A DNA stretch of 64,000 nucleotides from Ascaris suum (GCA_013433145.1 CM024174.1:5914336-5978335); one strand, 5' to 3'; shown: positions 26,301-39,562, counted from the stretch's first letter. Numbers and translations are program-made. Notes: generated from the letters alone by a model not told the origin.

Positions 26301-29300
26301 TCCGTGTGAGAATGTCGTCGGGTAAGATTGTAGGATTTCAATAATATTGTTTAATAGTTGTCTTCTTCCAAATGCCTTATTTGACACTTCTGCTGTGCTT
26401 CACTGACGAAACGGTTCGGAAAAATTTTAAGAAGAATGAGGTGAACTCAATAGGCAATTAATCGGGTCGACCAAGCAGAACGCAGAATGAACATTATTAC
26501 GGTAGCCAGTCCAAGGTTCGTTGATGCTATTCGCAACAATTAGAAAAAGGGGGAGAGGCAGGGGAGGGGATGCAACGAACAGGGAGGTGAATAACTTGAG
26601 TTTTAGCCAGTATAGCGGAAAATGGGTGCTTTAAAAGAGATCGAACCTTACATGTGCAAGAGTGAAACCAAAGGGACTAAATTACAGAACTCCACAACTT
26701 ACACGAAGATTTGATGATTTTCGATGGACGCTTAGCGAGAACTCATAGAAAGCTTCTGGATTTTGAAGGAAAATTTTGATACGAAGTTTTCCGAAACCGT
26801 TTTCGAGCATTTTTTCTGAAATCCTCAACATAGATAGAAGAAGCTATTTATTTCAACGCCGAATATTAACCAAAGCTTTAAAATGCTCAAAACTAAGCTT
26901 CTTTTTTCAAAAGAGCACTAAAATCAACGTCCCTGTATTTTGTTTAGTTGCAACTTTCTGCGTCTTTGCTTCCAAACCGCTTTTCTGCATTTTTCTATTT
27001 CAATCTCTTACTGCGAAATGTAGTTGGCAAAAGTGTGTTTCATTCCGCCGCGCCTAAGTTTAGAATTTCGAATAGGCAGCAGCATAGGCATTAAGGCAAT
27101 CAATTGATCTAGTAGGCGGGCTCAAAGCCCACCGCTGTTACTTATATTGTTGCGAACTTTATGGTTCGAATGCTTTACAGGCTAGTGTTGCATCCCGATC
27201 GCTAATATTTACTTATCAAAGCTTTAAGAAGCGAAATTATGACAAATTAATTCAGAGTGATCCTCACGCCGAAATGCTGCTGACATTGTTGTCTGCGTTT
27301 GAAATATAGCAAATAACTAATGACGAACACAGTTAAGCTATCAGTTTCTGCGATTTGCAATTTGGTTCGTGTGGATATCCTCCATCCTTGGCAATATCGG
27401 CGTTTGGATAGTACTTGCAACGGTGCATCATAAACGTATGCGAGTACACTATTTCTTTATGGCGAATCTGTCGACTGCTGATCTGCTTACAGGTCTCTTC
27501 CGCTTCCTTCAAAGTTCTTTTCCTTCATAGAAAAGAATTATACAAGAGGCACTTGTATTAGGAACGCAATTCGCAACTCGTAAAGATATTCACTACTTGG
27601 AAATCAGGAAATTCTCAGCTTCAAAGCATTGATATGTTCTCTTTACTTATTTATTTATTTATTTTTTGATGACTCTGTTATTGACAAAGGTCGAGTTACG
27701 GGTTCTCATGCATTAAACATGTTCGTACATCAAAATAAAGCATGCTTTACCGATGCCATCGCCAAAAACTAGAAAGAAAGCACTATGGTTTACGTTTAAA
27801 TCTATGAAATACTGATGATCCCACTAATATGGCGGATGGTCGTTTCCGCAAATCAACTGTTCACCTGGCCATTCCGTCTTATGTTTGGTCTGATTTAAAG
27901 GCGTTTATCTGGGTATGCTAGCCGTAGAGGATGTTCGCACGTCTGATGAGTATTACAACTATGCAGTTAACTGGCAGACTGGCGTCGGCTGCCAGATTGC
28001 AGGATTTCTCTCTGTGTTCGCATCAGAAATCTCCATTCTTTCGATGTTTTTCATTGCGTTCGAGATGTGGTACAACACCAGGTTTGCCATTCTACACTTC
28101 ACTTTTTTAGAGCATTATGATCTTTTCGATAGGCGCAGTGGCATATAAAGGCAAGAGGAAGGATAGATCGTCCAGCCGTACATTAGAGTCATCAGTCACA
28201 ACTATCCGATTTGTACATTTAATGCAGTGGCATTTTAGCCTATAACTGTGAACAGGCCACCCAAAATTTATGCTGAAGTGTAGCAATCTTTGCAAATATA
28301 TGAGAACTTTGGTTTCGCGCATTACGTTCATCACTGCAATATAACACCATCGAGTACTTCCGATTTTCGAGAAATACGAATGAAATGAAATGGAGCATGT
28401 AGTCGATGGTAAATCTAATAAGAAATGTTGTGTATATATGAAAGAAAATTCCACATTTTTGAATAGATCCTAGCAAAGTTGAAGCAAAATGTTTTGCAGT
28501 TCGTTGTTTCTAACACGTGTTGGAGTGGGATTAGAGGAAAGTTAGCACTCCACATCACTTTTTCAAGTTTTACGATTTTATTCATCTTGTAGAAACATTC
28601 AACCAACCTATAACTATCGACTGTTACGGCCAATTTCAAGTGACTGTTATTATTGATTCATCCGGTTGTGAAGTCTTAACCGCATCATTAAGTAATCGCG
28701 CAACTGAGCGATCACAAATGGTTATACAAACGCAATGGGATGATTAGGAGTGGAATTAAAATAATTAATAAAGGATATTTCATGAGTATTATGCAGGAAT
28801 GCCTTTTATGGACGCCGACTCCATGAGCGAACAGCCTATGCTTTAATGGGAAGTGCGTATATATTTGCATTCACAATGGCGCTTTTGCCAATTATTGGTG
28901 TGTCCACATATACGAGTACGAGTGTGTGCCTCCCCCTATCTATTGAAAGTCTTTTCGATCGAGTAAGGAAAATTACCCAAATTCTTTTGCAGTCAAATAT
29001 TTTGTCATGTAATTCAGTCCTTGACCAGTCATTTATTTATGTCTACCAGCTCTTTCGTCACCAGTCGTTAGCGTGCATCGAGTAGCATACGACTTAAGAA
29101 ATGCATTATTCAAATACAGGTTAAGACAGATGATGAATAAATGTTATCCTTTTTTTAAAACTCAGTTTCAAAGGTCTTGAACAATCTTCACCATGGAAGT
29201 GCATAAAACTGGCAATTCTTTGTGGATCAGAAACCGATTAATTCGAGCTGGGCGTCACTGTCAGGGCCTTGTGCCTTCCCGAAAACTGAAGCTTAACGAA

Positions 29301-32300
29301 GGAGAAATTTTCTAGCTTTAATGGCACACCAGCTTTCCTAGTGAATGAAAATTTCCGAGTCAACGACTCTTTTGGTCTTTACTTCGCCTACCTGAATTTT
29401 TCAACTCTAGAAGTTTGTCCTCCTTTTGAACTTGCGGCAGCAATTGTTTCCATGAGGAAACAACTTGATTTCGTTCAGGAGGCTGTATCCAATACCTGAC
29501 ATCAGTTTCATTTAGACAAGAATGAGCTGGATCGCTACTACAATTTCAGGCTTATTTAATGTTCGGCTTGTTATTCAACCTGTCAGCTTTTCTTGGTATG
29601 ACCGTGTGCTATGCGCTTATTGTAAAAATGCTTCGTAACCCGGAGCAGCCATCTCGTCCTGAAGATAAACAGATCATCGCGAAGATGGCTGTTCTCATTG
29701 GAACCGACATGCTTTGCTGGTTCCCAACACTTTTCTTTGGTGAGCATTTAACATAACATCGCTTATTGAAAGGCTTCTTAAGGAATTTAAAGACCTGAAA
29801 CTGTGTACGTTCGTTGCTACTGATTCGATGGCATTGAGCTAAGATTTACCTGATCCAAAAATTTGGAGCGCTTGCCACATCCAGTGAGAGTTTCAATTGC
29901 ACCTCCCATTTTGTGTCGTTTATTTTGCCTGCAAGCGTGTGCGCATGCTTCATTTTGCTGATACTGTTCGCGCACATGCTTATATTTACGTGATCGTGTC
30001 CATTTCTATATGGATCTTTGGTGCCCAATAGTAATGGTCATAGTGGGGGATAGTTGAAGCATGTGGCTTTCCTCTACAACCAACCAAAGCAGAAAGCAAT
30101 TGTTACCTACTGCTTCTTCGACACTTTCTCAAATACTCGATGTAATTTTCGGAAGCAGCGAACGAGGCCATTCTTTCTCTATCTGAGTTGAACACTGAGT
30201 CTGGGAAGGATTCGAAGCGTGACTGCGTGAGCCTTGATGATATCAGCGTGTCACCAAAACCGTTAACGGGTCATAAATATTCCTTTATTAGGTCCTAAAG
30301 GACTCATTTTTATTGTCATTTCAGGTTTTACCGCAGCAATGAATAAACCTTTAATCAGTATCAGCGTTGCAAAAATATTTCTCGTATTATTCTATCCAAT
30401 AAATGCATTTGCAAATCCATTTCTTTATGTGTTCTTCACGAAAGTTATACAAAAGAACGTTCGACCACGTGCGATGTCCTTCCTGAAGCGTATTTCTCTA
30501 ACTAATCTAACTAATGATCGCACTATTACGTAAGTTTTAAATTTGAACAGAAAATTTTCTCCGCTATTTTCAGCAATTTTTGAAACGATTTCGTTCATTT
30601 ATGAGTGATAACTGAAAGAGGACATATCTTTGAGTGTAACGTTTACTCACAGATATCGATTATTATGCGAACAAAACACAGCAGAGTATCGTTTTTGGCT
30701 ATACTTGGTGTAGTGCATTGTTTACCACATGCCACATTTGGTGAGATTACTTTCTGTGTGAAAAAAAACAACAAAATTTTTATTTGCATGAAGAAACTGA
30801 AACAGCTGCTGTAAAAAACTCACTGATGACGTTCTCCAAAGAAGTTATCAGGGGAACGACGATGTGCCCACCGAACGAAGTAGATAAGAGCTGAGCAAAT
30901 TTTCGAATTCCGAATAAGAACATGGCGAAACTCGAATCAAAGCATTCGGAGAAGCGGTAAAATTGCAAATCTTTTACAACCAAGCAAATTCGATGGAATT
31001 TCTGTCATATTCCATGTCAAGAGGCTAAAATAAACCTTGCAGCTTGAGCTGCACTTCCTTCCCTCCTCTCCCCTCCGTTCCCCTACCTCCTATCCCCCCC
31101 CCCTATCTCCTCATAAAAAACTGGAATAAGTTCTACGATACAGTAGATAGTTCTTTGCCCGACGCCTTTCCTTGTAACTGCGGAGAACAAAGCAGTAGCG
31201 GTCTGAAGAAGTAAAATGAGACTGTTACGAGAAATTTCACTTTCATTAACTTTCAGCGAGAAAGTGTTGCAGCTTCGACAAATCTTTTTCAGCTCTCTGA
31301 GCAATTTCTATCATACGCAGCCACCATACAAATACAAATTGGAGGAGATTCGTCACCTTTTGCAGGTTGGATGTGGTTTGGCTTTCTCCTGCTGTGATTA
31401 CATTTGGACTAGGTGGGGAATTTCTTGAATTCTTATCAAAAGTTTAATTTTTTTAAACTCACTGAATCTTGCGAGAGATGAAATGAGTACATTAAGCAGG
31501 TTGACCATCTGTGCCCTAATTTGCTTCATTTAGTCATTTCCGGTGAGAGTCAGTGACGCTTGAAGGAGCCAAAGTTTTGCAATTCAAGTTTGGTTGGTCG
31601 GTTTTGTAACGAAACCACGTTATCATACTTCTTGTCATCTGTTTGGATGTTTGGAAAAGCTCAATCGCAGAAGAAAATGTCGTAGCCGTCTTCGTTGTGT
31701 GCTTTTACACTTTTTTCTTCTTTCGTTGATCACTGTAAAAATGGATCATTTGTGACCGTTGAAGTGTTTGAGGAGGGCGCGAGAGTATGTACATGAATCT
31801 GTGAAGCACATATGTACCAAACGGAACTAAAAGTGACTCGAAGATTTTTTGATATGTACTTAAGATATGAAGTTGAGCAAACAGCTGCGCAGTAAAATTT
31901 CCATTAATCATTAAATAGGCGTTTTTTCGTTGCTTTAGGCAATTTCATCCAGTTTTTGAATCGCAATCAACCTTATATTTATTCGCTATGTGTTTGTTGA
32001 AATACATTTCAGCAGATGATTTCAGACAACCCAAGTAACTTCACTTGCCTCAACTCCGCGAGGTTCTAACTCTTCCAGTTGTCAGAAAACGCTCAATTCA
32101 TGCAATGAGATATCGCCGAAGTAATTTTTTCTATATTTTTTGTTGCTCACATCGAATTCGCCAAAGCAGCGAGTATCGTCCACCACTGTTCCATTTTAGA
32201 TCCACTAAATTCTGCATCCGGAAAAATCATAATCATTATTTATAGTAGCTTCAGAGATTGAGCAATTTTTAGAATGGATACCTCCTGTGCAATGAAAATG

Positions 32301-33310
32301 TTATTGAATTAAGCACACCTGTTGCATGGGCTGTCACAAAAAGCAGATTACTTATGTTTTAAGTTCGTAACCAAATAGTAATGTCAAAGCTTAATTTTTA
32401 GTGCGTCGAACTTCCTACCTTACGCGCATGAGACAAGAGGGGTGGAGGAGGGTCGGGAGAGGGGGGAATCAGAAAGCGTAACTTCTTCCTCTGTGAGGGA
32501 TGCGACTTAAGCAGCCTGAAGGGAGCTGTAGTAGATGGCCTGCATCAATTGTGATAATGCAAGGTGAAAGGCGCATGTCAATTTGCAACATCAGATGCGT
32601 CGATAATCTGTTCACCAGTTTTCAACTGTGCTGCATTTTGCACGCTGCCATCGTGCCATTGGCACAATTCTTTTCCCTTATGTTTAGATCTGTCCTTGTG
32701 CCACCGTTATTATTTAGGTGTTTGTTAGCCAGCGGCAGTCACATTCAAAGACCAATTTGCATAACAATATAGAAATTCGTGCATGGGCTTATTAAATTGA
32801 GCATAAAATGGCATGATTTCTAAGGACATTATCGAGTGATTCTGTTACGCTTGCAGGCAAAAGCGCAAATGGGGAAGTCAATTGCATCCTTCGGGAATCA
32901 CAATATTTCTTCAGCATTTTGCACCCTCTTTGCATACGCCTACACGGTCTTTATTCGTTGATAACTCAATGGGCCATAGACCTAGAATGATGCATCGTCA
33001 CATCTGTTCTTATCGCTATTTTTAAACTTTAAACCAAATATCCGTTGTAAATCGTTACAGATCTTCGCCTCGAGTCTCATTCCAAGAGGAAGTGATAAAT
33101 CGCTCAAGCGTTCCGCCGAAACGTAAATCTTTTTCAACACCTAAGCAACGCGTATCAGCAGTACCCGAGATGAGTGATATCTCGGAGCATTCGATTTCTG
33201 AGGAACAATACGACAAGATGGTCAAGCCACCATTTGACAGCGCAAAACCGGTGGGCAAGCCTGTTGTGCCTCGAAAATTCAGCGTGACCCCAGTGCCTGA
33301 GCAACTATGA
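20399..33310 (+). CDS. fshr-1: FSHR-1: LRR glycoprotein-hormone-type GPCR (5' end missing)
   Basis: Nematode homologue of FSH/TSH/LH receptors; in C. elegans it acts in innate immunity, oxidative stress and neuromuscular signalling. Exons: 20399-20504, 20934-21005, 21277-21351, 22054-22128, 23165-23380, 24869-25037, 25472-25705, 26161-26321, 27338-27492, 27901-28081, 28797-28962, 29550-29739, 30325-30529, 33061-33310. All junctions keep frame: about 750 residues, TGA at 33308. Order: Cys-rich LRR N-cap (GCTCVLRVTVTKCCC), about eight LRRs, hinge with YPYHCCLFK, a long basic/acidic hinge insert, NPCENVVGYQFLR (compare the vertebrate NPCEDIMGY type), seven TM helices, ECL1 WQTGVGC, ECL2 VCLPLSIES, TM6 KMAVLIGTDMLCWFP, TM7 NAFANPFLY, and a Ser/Lys/Pro-rich tail. 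The signal-peptide exon is upstream and unidentified; exon 1 might instead start at about 20376. The downstream neighbour is egl-47, as in C. elegans. Confidence 0.93.
20505..20933 (+). other. fshr-1: GC-AG intron 1 (of those recognised) in fshr-1
   Basis: The exon reads to AAAACATT and the intron begins gcaagt, the classic GC-donor consensus; it ends tcattgcag. Only this junction restores phase: TT+G makes Leu, giving ESVKTLLLYGVAIERV, a continuous leucine-rich repeat. The nearest GT donor (20509, after CAA) leaves phase 0, and the next exon then stops within 11 codons. The intron also contains a 22-nt C run at 20765-20786. Confidence 0.75.
20765..20786 (+). repeat. 22-nt poly-C tract
   Basis: Uninterrupted run of 22 C inside the first recognised fshr-1 intron. 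Such tracts are hard to sequence and assemble, so the exact length should be treated as uncertain. Shorter runs are at 15744-15752, 31094-31103, 63012-63022 and, as G, 53157-53169. Confidence 0.85.
25571..25603 (+). other. fshr-1: Two furin-type basic sites in the FSHR-1 hinge
   Basis: Within exon 25472-25705 the translation reads SRTKRNLIRRKRSVER. RTKR (25571-25582) and RRKR (25592-25603) both fit the R-X-[K/R]-R furin consensus, seven residues apart. They lie between the LRR domain and the membrane domain, the same region where the TSH receptor is cleaved and loses its C-peptide. Cleavage here is inferred. Confidence 0.6.
27642..27666 (+). repeat. TTTA microsatellite in an fshr-1 intron
   Basis: Several ttta/attt units in a row between the TM1-2 and TM2-3 exons of fshr-1. 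A longer, less regular relative is at 50395-50455 in an egl-47 intron. No functional inference. Confidence 0.6.
28062..28070 (+). other. fshr-1: FSHR-1 TM3 E-R-W position reads E-M-W
   Basis: At the cytoplasmic end of TM3 the codons are GAG ATG TGG, inside IAFEMWYNTRNAFYGRR. Glycoprotein-hormone receptors normally carry ERW here, equivalent to the DRY motif of class A GPCRs. The key arginine is replaced by methionine; the flanking E and W are kept and arginines follow shortly (YNTR, GRR). Confidence 0.7.
32439..32466 (+). repeat. G-quadruplex-type motif in the last fshr-1 intron
   Basis: Four G runs of length 4, 3, 3 and 6 with loops of 7, 2 and 3 nt lie in the 2.5-kb intron 30530-33060, about 600 bp before the final exon. 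The rest of this intron shows an open frame at 31216-31428, rejected because its phase does not fit. Confidence 0.6.
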
Positions 33311-36300
33311 GCAGTCGGCGTATCTCTACCTCACGATCGCAACTCATCTCAGGCTCAAATCGCTTCTTTTCTGTTCCCTGTTTCTATACTGCCACTGTTG
33401 ATCTCGGCAGTTTTCATCACAGGCCATCCATCAAAAAACTGCTATGTTGGGTATGTTCTCAGTCAAAGCAGCTAATCATAAAAAATTTAAGTTCATTTGA
33501 CAGGCGTTGTCCTTCCTGCCCCCCCCCCCCTCCCCCCGCCCCCTGCACCTTCTATGATTTATTATGGCTAGAAGGAGAAGTAGAAGGTGGGGAGGAGGCA
33601 GCAGAAATTTGAATGCTGCTAAGGGAAGATTCTCTAAGAAAATGTGCAATGAAAATGCGATATTTCGATAGGAATTGTTGTGGAACAACTGGCTTGAGAT
33701 GAGGTGCTGCCCAGAGTGTGCTCGCAATCTGATCGGTTCAGCTGACTAGCTGCATTCGTTGTATATGTATATTGTATAAACCTTTTCACCAGGATTTCAA
33801 GAAAAAATACTACTTTATCTTGAATGAAGGTAGTATACCCTAATATGCAGAAAAATTTTAAATAGTCCCAAAATTTAAGGAAAAATTTTAGCATTACAAA
33901 CTACTCGACCATATTTTGAAAGAATGTTTCGGTCGTGGAAAATGGTCAAGGAGACTACAGATCTCAAAAGGCTGTAGGAACTGATCATTTTTTATGAATG
34001 ACCGCTGAAACAAAAATTCCAGGAAGTTTAGGTGGTATTGCACTTCCTAATGAGCATGCTAAGCAATATTCGATATTCTTGAAGGATGAAAACATTGAAG
34101 CGAGATGGCTGAGTTCACCACGATATGAATAATCGTATCATTCTGATAAGAAAATCCACTTCTTAAGCCTAGTTCATTCTCTAATGCAGTTGGTTTTTTC
34201 ATCAACTTTATTTCGTTGGGTGCGATGGAATATTACGACTTAGAAGTGAGGTGTGAATATATTTTCGGCAACGATGAGGTTAATCGAATATGCGGTGCCG
34301 CTCGCTGACAACAGAATGAGTAACTAAATGGATGAATGTTGATTGAGTCTGCGAACGTAATAAACGGGTAGATTGACGTAAAGGAGGCAATTCATTATAT
34401 AGGTTTTTTTGTAGCAAGGTACCCGAAGTTCTCCTGAAAGGATTCAGGAAATTTTATTTATTTGTTTGGAACTTCGTCAAGAAAGATATCGCGTCATCTT
34501 TCATTCACTTGAAACATCATTCGAATTTCTACTAAAAACCAAGGTTATTCCATCCATACGGTATTTTTGTGTGCCAGGAAAACTATCGTTGTCGACATTC
34601 GTGCACTTAATTTTAATGTTAGATATTTGCTGAGCGTGCGGACATTCCCACGTTCGGTGCAAACAAATTCTTCATAAACAAGTGAGAATGTCCATAAATA
34701 GCAAGCAGACAAAAGTTATTTTCTCAACTTCTTGGAGAAGGAAATTTTGCAAACAGCAGCTAGCGAAAAGTGCACGCTGAATTGAGCAAAAAACGCAAAA
34801 ACAACCGGTGAAAATTGCCTTGAAAACGTCTTTATGTGATACCCCTTTTGATTTCATGTATTGCAAATCTGTATTCACATAAGTAGGTAACAAGTTGAGG
34901 ATAAAGCGAATAGGACAGTTGGTATACTTGGAATGGTCGAGCCTAAGCGATTTCAACGTTTCACTTGAATGTTTTGAATGAGACGCTTTATTTTTGTTTC
35001 TCTCAGTTTTTGAATCTGATTAATAATTCGAAATATATTCGTTTCTGTTGACACATTCGGATGGCATTTCTAAGATTTGAGACGTTTTTATTCATTGCAT
35101 CATATTTAAATGTGAAAGTTGAAAGTGTTCGATTTATGGTTGCATATTTAAGCTATTTAAGCTCATTAGCTGTGTCCAGTTGAGATGAGAAGCAAATTGC
35201 AAAAAGCTGCATAAACATGCACCGCATTTCCTTGCTTTCGTCTCAGCAATTACAATCTCGGATCATCCATATGCATACAGCTTCACAGATTATCTGTCAG
35301 TGAGGATAAAACATAACAGCAGAATAGTTTGATGAGCTGCAACCCCTCTAATCCTGCTTCAACGGGAGTATCGCTAGTGCGGGTTTACAGTTTGAGTATA
35401 TCTAATACGGTTAAATTACTCAAATTTTTGGCTAGTTTGCACTGCAATATAAAGCGCAGAGGAAGTGCAAGCAAAAGGAATATTACAAATTACTGCAACA
35501 CCTTTCCGCTGGTATGTTCCTCCATAAGTATACCGAATTGCTTCGTTGATGCTATTGCAATGCAAAATAAAAATGTGACATTTTTTTTCATCCACTAAAC
35601 GTTCGGATATTAGATTTGCAAATAGCGTTCGATTATGACGTGAACGTCCTTACTGCATAACAATATTGCTTGCACTGCGCAATAACCAACAAAATGGAAT
35701 TGCAAACGAAATTGCAATTTTTACTCGAAATGTGATAATTTAGCTATTTCATTCTCAGTAGCATTTATGGCGATAGTAAAATCGTTTGCACATTTCAATG
35801 CCGTAGAAGATGTGGGAAAACAATTCCCACTTTCCGCAAATTTGTGAAATTGCATCTTTGAGCGACATTATGCTCATCAGCACGCTCATATATGCGCTGC
35901 TGTGACTGCGAGATCTCCTCATTCGCCAACCGCAAAATACACCACAGCAAAATCTTGTTCGAAAAATATTTTATCATTCAGTGTTTCGCAAATCAACATT
36001 TGGTCCTTCGTGTGGTCGCGAGCAATATGAGTTTGAAAAATAACATTAGACTTGCCGATGCGACTTTTGATTTATTTGGATGTTGGTTAGATATTGCTTC
36101 GTGCGAGCGGTTCATTTTCTAGGAAAACATTTAAAGCATTTCCACAACCTGTCGATTACATAAACGGAATTATAAGATGTGTCAGCCTCTTGGGCGCATC
36201 CTTTTGCTTGGAACTGATGTTCCTGTCGAAGAAGTGAAATTGTCCTGTAGTTGTGATTAGACATAGAAAATCGAGAAAATATCTATGGGAATGCAGGAGT

Positions 36301-36408
36301 TTAACAGCAAAAAAATGTTTTTTTTTACTGAAATGCGAATATAGCGCGGCTGAAAGATGACATTGTTAGGCTGTGTATAAGCCGACAAATAAAGTTTTCA
36401 TTGTACAG

Positions 36409-36484
36409 GCGGACTCTTGACTACGGAGGAGGAAACCGAACTCATTCGCACCAACCTCCGAGCCATCCTGTAGTCTTTGAACTA
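36409..36484 (+). CDS. Candidate isolated exon, unknown
   Basis: A strong acceptor (ttttcattgtacag) precedes a locally GC-rich stretch. Read after one leading nucleotide it gives RTLDYGGGNRTHSHQPPSHP then VVFEL, with a possible donor at gttcgac. A second frame is also open for 20 codons (GGLLTTEEETELIRTNLRAI then L, stop). It could be a 5' exon of egl-47, an alternative 3' exon of fshr-1, or chance. Confidence 0.25.
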
Positions 36485-38301
36485 GTTCGACATTCTTATA
36501 CGATCTTAGCTAATTTAATTGTCGGCGTGCATCGTATTGAATGCTGCATCGTGAATTTTTGTTGAAATGCAATCAGTAGGCTTTGTGATTTGATTTTTTG
36601 AACTTCTTCACTCGATTTCTTCGCAATAATATTAGCGGAACAGTATTGTTTTTTCCAACTGGTCATTAGTCACTTCTCTTCAACTTCTGAATTTCATTGT
36701 CGCTTTTTATGCGCCTCCGCAAAGTTTCGTCTACAGACCGGATTGCCGCGCTGCCATGTCTGTGCTTGTCGCTTTATTTGTCTCTTTTTTACCAGACTGG
36801 TTTGAACTTGGGACTCATTGAAGGGAAAGCCAAAGACAGTTGGCACGTGTAATCTTCGCCATAGGACGACTGGTCACGCCTGTTTTGGCGTTCTGCTTCA
36901 TTACAATAAAGGCAGAAAAAGTTTCCACCTAAAAGCTTCCTTATTATCAGCTAAACATTATCGAAAGTCTATCACTCTTTGTTGAAAAGATCGAGCCAAA
37001 ATTATTCGTTGAAAATGATTGAAGCAACCAGTGAAGTACGTCAGAAACATACCGAAAAATACATATAGTTTTTTGAAGGAGGAATGAGAAAAAGTGGCAT
37101 GATTGCATGACTGCTGCACATAGGAAGTGCAACTCTTATTGTTTTAATCCACTTTCGGTAAGTCGCAACCCTGAGCATTTCCTGAGCACCTTCAAGCGCG
37201 TTTCGAGGTAGCTCCGAGGTCAGTTCATCGTTTTAGCATAAATTCAGTGGAAATATACATGTGATAAAAACAAAATTGCTGAACTGAAGTGAACCTTGAA
37301 GCTATTGATGGATAAAGACGGTGCTCGAAATGAGTTAGACAACCTCGCAGATATTGCGTCTTTTCAGTCCAATTCTTAACAAGTTTATATATAAACATAA
37401 TATTTTTCGTCTTCCATATCTGAACACTCGTTTATTAATACCCGACTGATCATTTAACTGTGTAGCGGGAAAAAGCTGATTTCAAGTTGATACCTGATTT
37501 TTTTATTAATGCCCGATTTTTCAGCTCTTTGAGCATTTCAAGTTGAAATATACCGGAAAAAAGCAAACTTTTCTCATGTTTCCAATTGATGGTCCATGCA
37601 TGTCCTCAAGTTTCTGCTTTTCTTTTCTGAAAAAGTAAACGAATAATCGTTTTGCAAGCAGTGTTTCCATAACCGAAAGAGGAGGTGAAAATAATCTTGG
37701 AAATACTTCATGAGCTCGGAGCTTCTTTTCTGATATTGTTAGGAGGAGAATATTCCAAGTTTGATCAAGTCGAAGGCGACCAAGGAAAAACAACTCTATA
37801 AATATATAGGTAGTTTGTTAAACGACGTCTCGTGAAAAAGAGTTGCTCATGTTTGTTTGCATGGAAAGCATTGTTGTGTTCTCACAGCTTTCCGCCTACA
37901 AAGTTCTTCAATGTCATTTGTGTGCATGAATGTCGGTGTCTCCGCATGTATGTGTATTTATCCTCAGTTAGTATACTTGTGCTTTCAGCTCAGAAACCAC
38001 TCAATTTTGCATTATGAACACTGATCGTTTAATAAGTTTTATCTGTCACCTCCCAAACGAGATTTCAAATTAATAAAAACCTGTAATTAGCCACCCTGTT
38101 TCGATGGGAGCTATGAATACTTGAGTGCGCCAAAAGAATGTGCACGCGTTTTGCACGCAGAAGTGGAATAGTAAAGGGCACTTGATGGCCGCCTCTTTGG
38201 TCAGCCCTCCGATCATTTATAGTTAGGAGCGACGTGCTAAAAATGTTGCAGCAGAGTATGTTTTAATGTCACGCTAAATTTTTTATTATTGTGGACATTT
38301 T

Positions 38302-38505
38302 ATGGCAGTTGTTTTGAAGCATGAGCACTGCGCCCGTTATTCGGAGCATTCGTGGAATGACCCCCGTCTTGTATATAGTCTGCCATCGTCCATGGTCGCA
38401 ATCCTAGAAGGTGCCACCACTGAAGTCGAAGAAATTGATTCGATTATTCAACGAAGATGTAGCGAGGAATCAAACAGGATTCACAAATTTACTGCACGAA
38501 AATAA
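38302..38505 (+). CDS. Candidate small ORF or 5' exon (67 codons)
   Basis: An ATG-started frame (MAVVLKHEHCARYSEHSWND...) of balanced composition runs to TAA. A donor-like gtgcca at about 38410 would end an exon after MVAILE. No homologue is recognised. It stands about 2.5 kb before the main egl-47 N-terminal exon and could be an alternative first exon. Confidence 0.25.
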   Translation: MAVVLKHEHCARYSEHSWNDPRLVYSLPSSMVAILEGATTEVEEIDSIIQRRCSEESNRIHKFTARK

Positions 38506-39540
38506 ACAAACTCCTGCAACTGTTATAATTTCTTTACCCGCTTGAGGGGACCATCAAATTTATTCTTCTTTCCTCCATTTAGACATAATTCTAAAACTGC
38601 CTAATTGTGGGCTCTTTTTAAGCAACGACAAACTTAATTCGTTAATTTACTCGAAATTTATAAATCTTCTTGCTTTGTTTCGGAGAAAATTCTTTTCGTT
38701 GATTTAGAAGTGTTTAGAACACGATTCACTCCGATATGTTTCGAACAAGGGGATCACTTTCAAATATAACTTTCGTCCCGCATCATTTGCTTTTCTGCAT
38801 CTTTATATGTCTGCACTTTTGAAGAGTTGTACTTATACAGCCGACTTTTGCAGCAACTTCATTTATTTTTGCTAGTATAAGTGCCGATGCGATATTATGA
38901 AAGGAGTTTGACTTCATTTTGTTACTAGGAGTTAATGTCATCTCATTCACCACCACGATAAGCTGACTTAGGCTCTCGATTCTATAGAAAGTTTTCCCAT
39001 GAAAACGCATGCAAAAATGAACAGAATTTTTTCTGCAGTTGAAATGTGTTGTTTCTTGTTTTATTGCAAAAACATGATTTATGCTCAAAACAATGCTGTC
39101 ATCTAAGCTAACAACTTATGGCATATTCATGCAAGCGATAAAAAAGAGGTGGAACACAAGTTTGAATCGTTAATCGAGAAGTCACATAAGTCGAGCTGTT
39201 GAAACCGTTTTTTGAATTGTTTGTTCCAAGCAGATTCATCGCAATCGTGTTAAGGAGAGGATTTAAGAAGTAAATCGTTATGTGCCTTTTTTGCCGAACA
39301 CATGGGAAACTGGCATTCACAGCATAGCTTATTTGATTGCCTGATGCCGATATTGAGTGGAAAAATCGAGCTAGCATCTTTAAATTCACGACGAACGTGA
39401 AAATCACATAGAAAGATTGAAGCACTGGATGAAGAGGTAATTTTCGAGGCTTAACCAAATCATGTCAAGCTTTACCCTGAAAGCTCCATATTACTTGTTA
39501 CATTTGGTTCATAGGTTAAAAAATGTGGCTGCGAAAACTC

Positions 39541-39562
39541 ACAGACAGACAGACAGACAGAC
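39541..39562 (+). repeat. (ACAG)n microsatellite
   Basis: Five and a half ACAG units in an intergenic position. It interrupts a chance open frame (39462-39836) that I do not call as a gene. Confidence 0.9.

Noticed and set aside
31216..31428. Open frame in the last fshr-1 intron with internal AG and GT (EKVLQLRQIFFSSLSNFYHT...)
   Set aside because: Insertion between exons 30325-30529 and 33061-33310 would leave phase 0 before an exon that needs phase 2; direct joining of the flanking exons is in frame.
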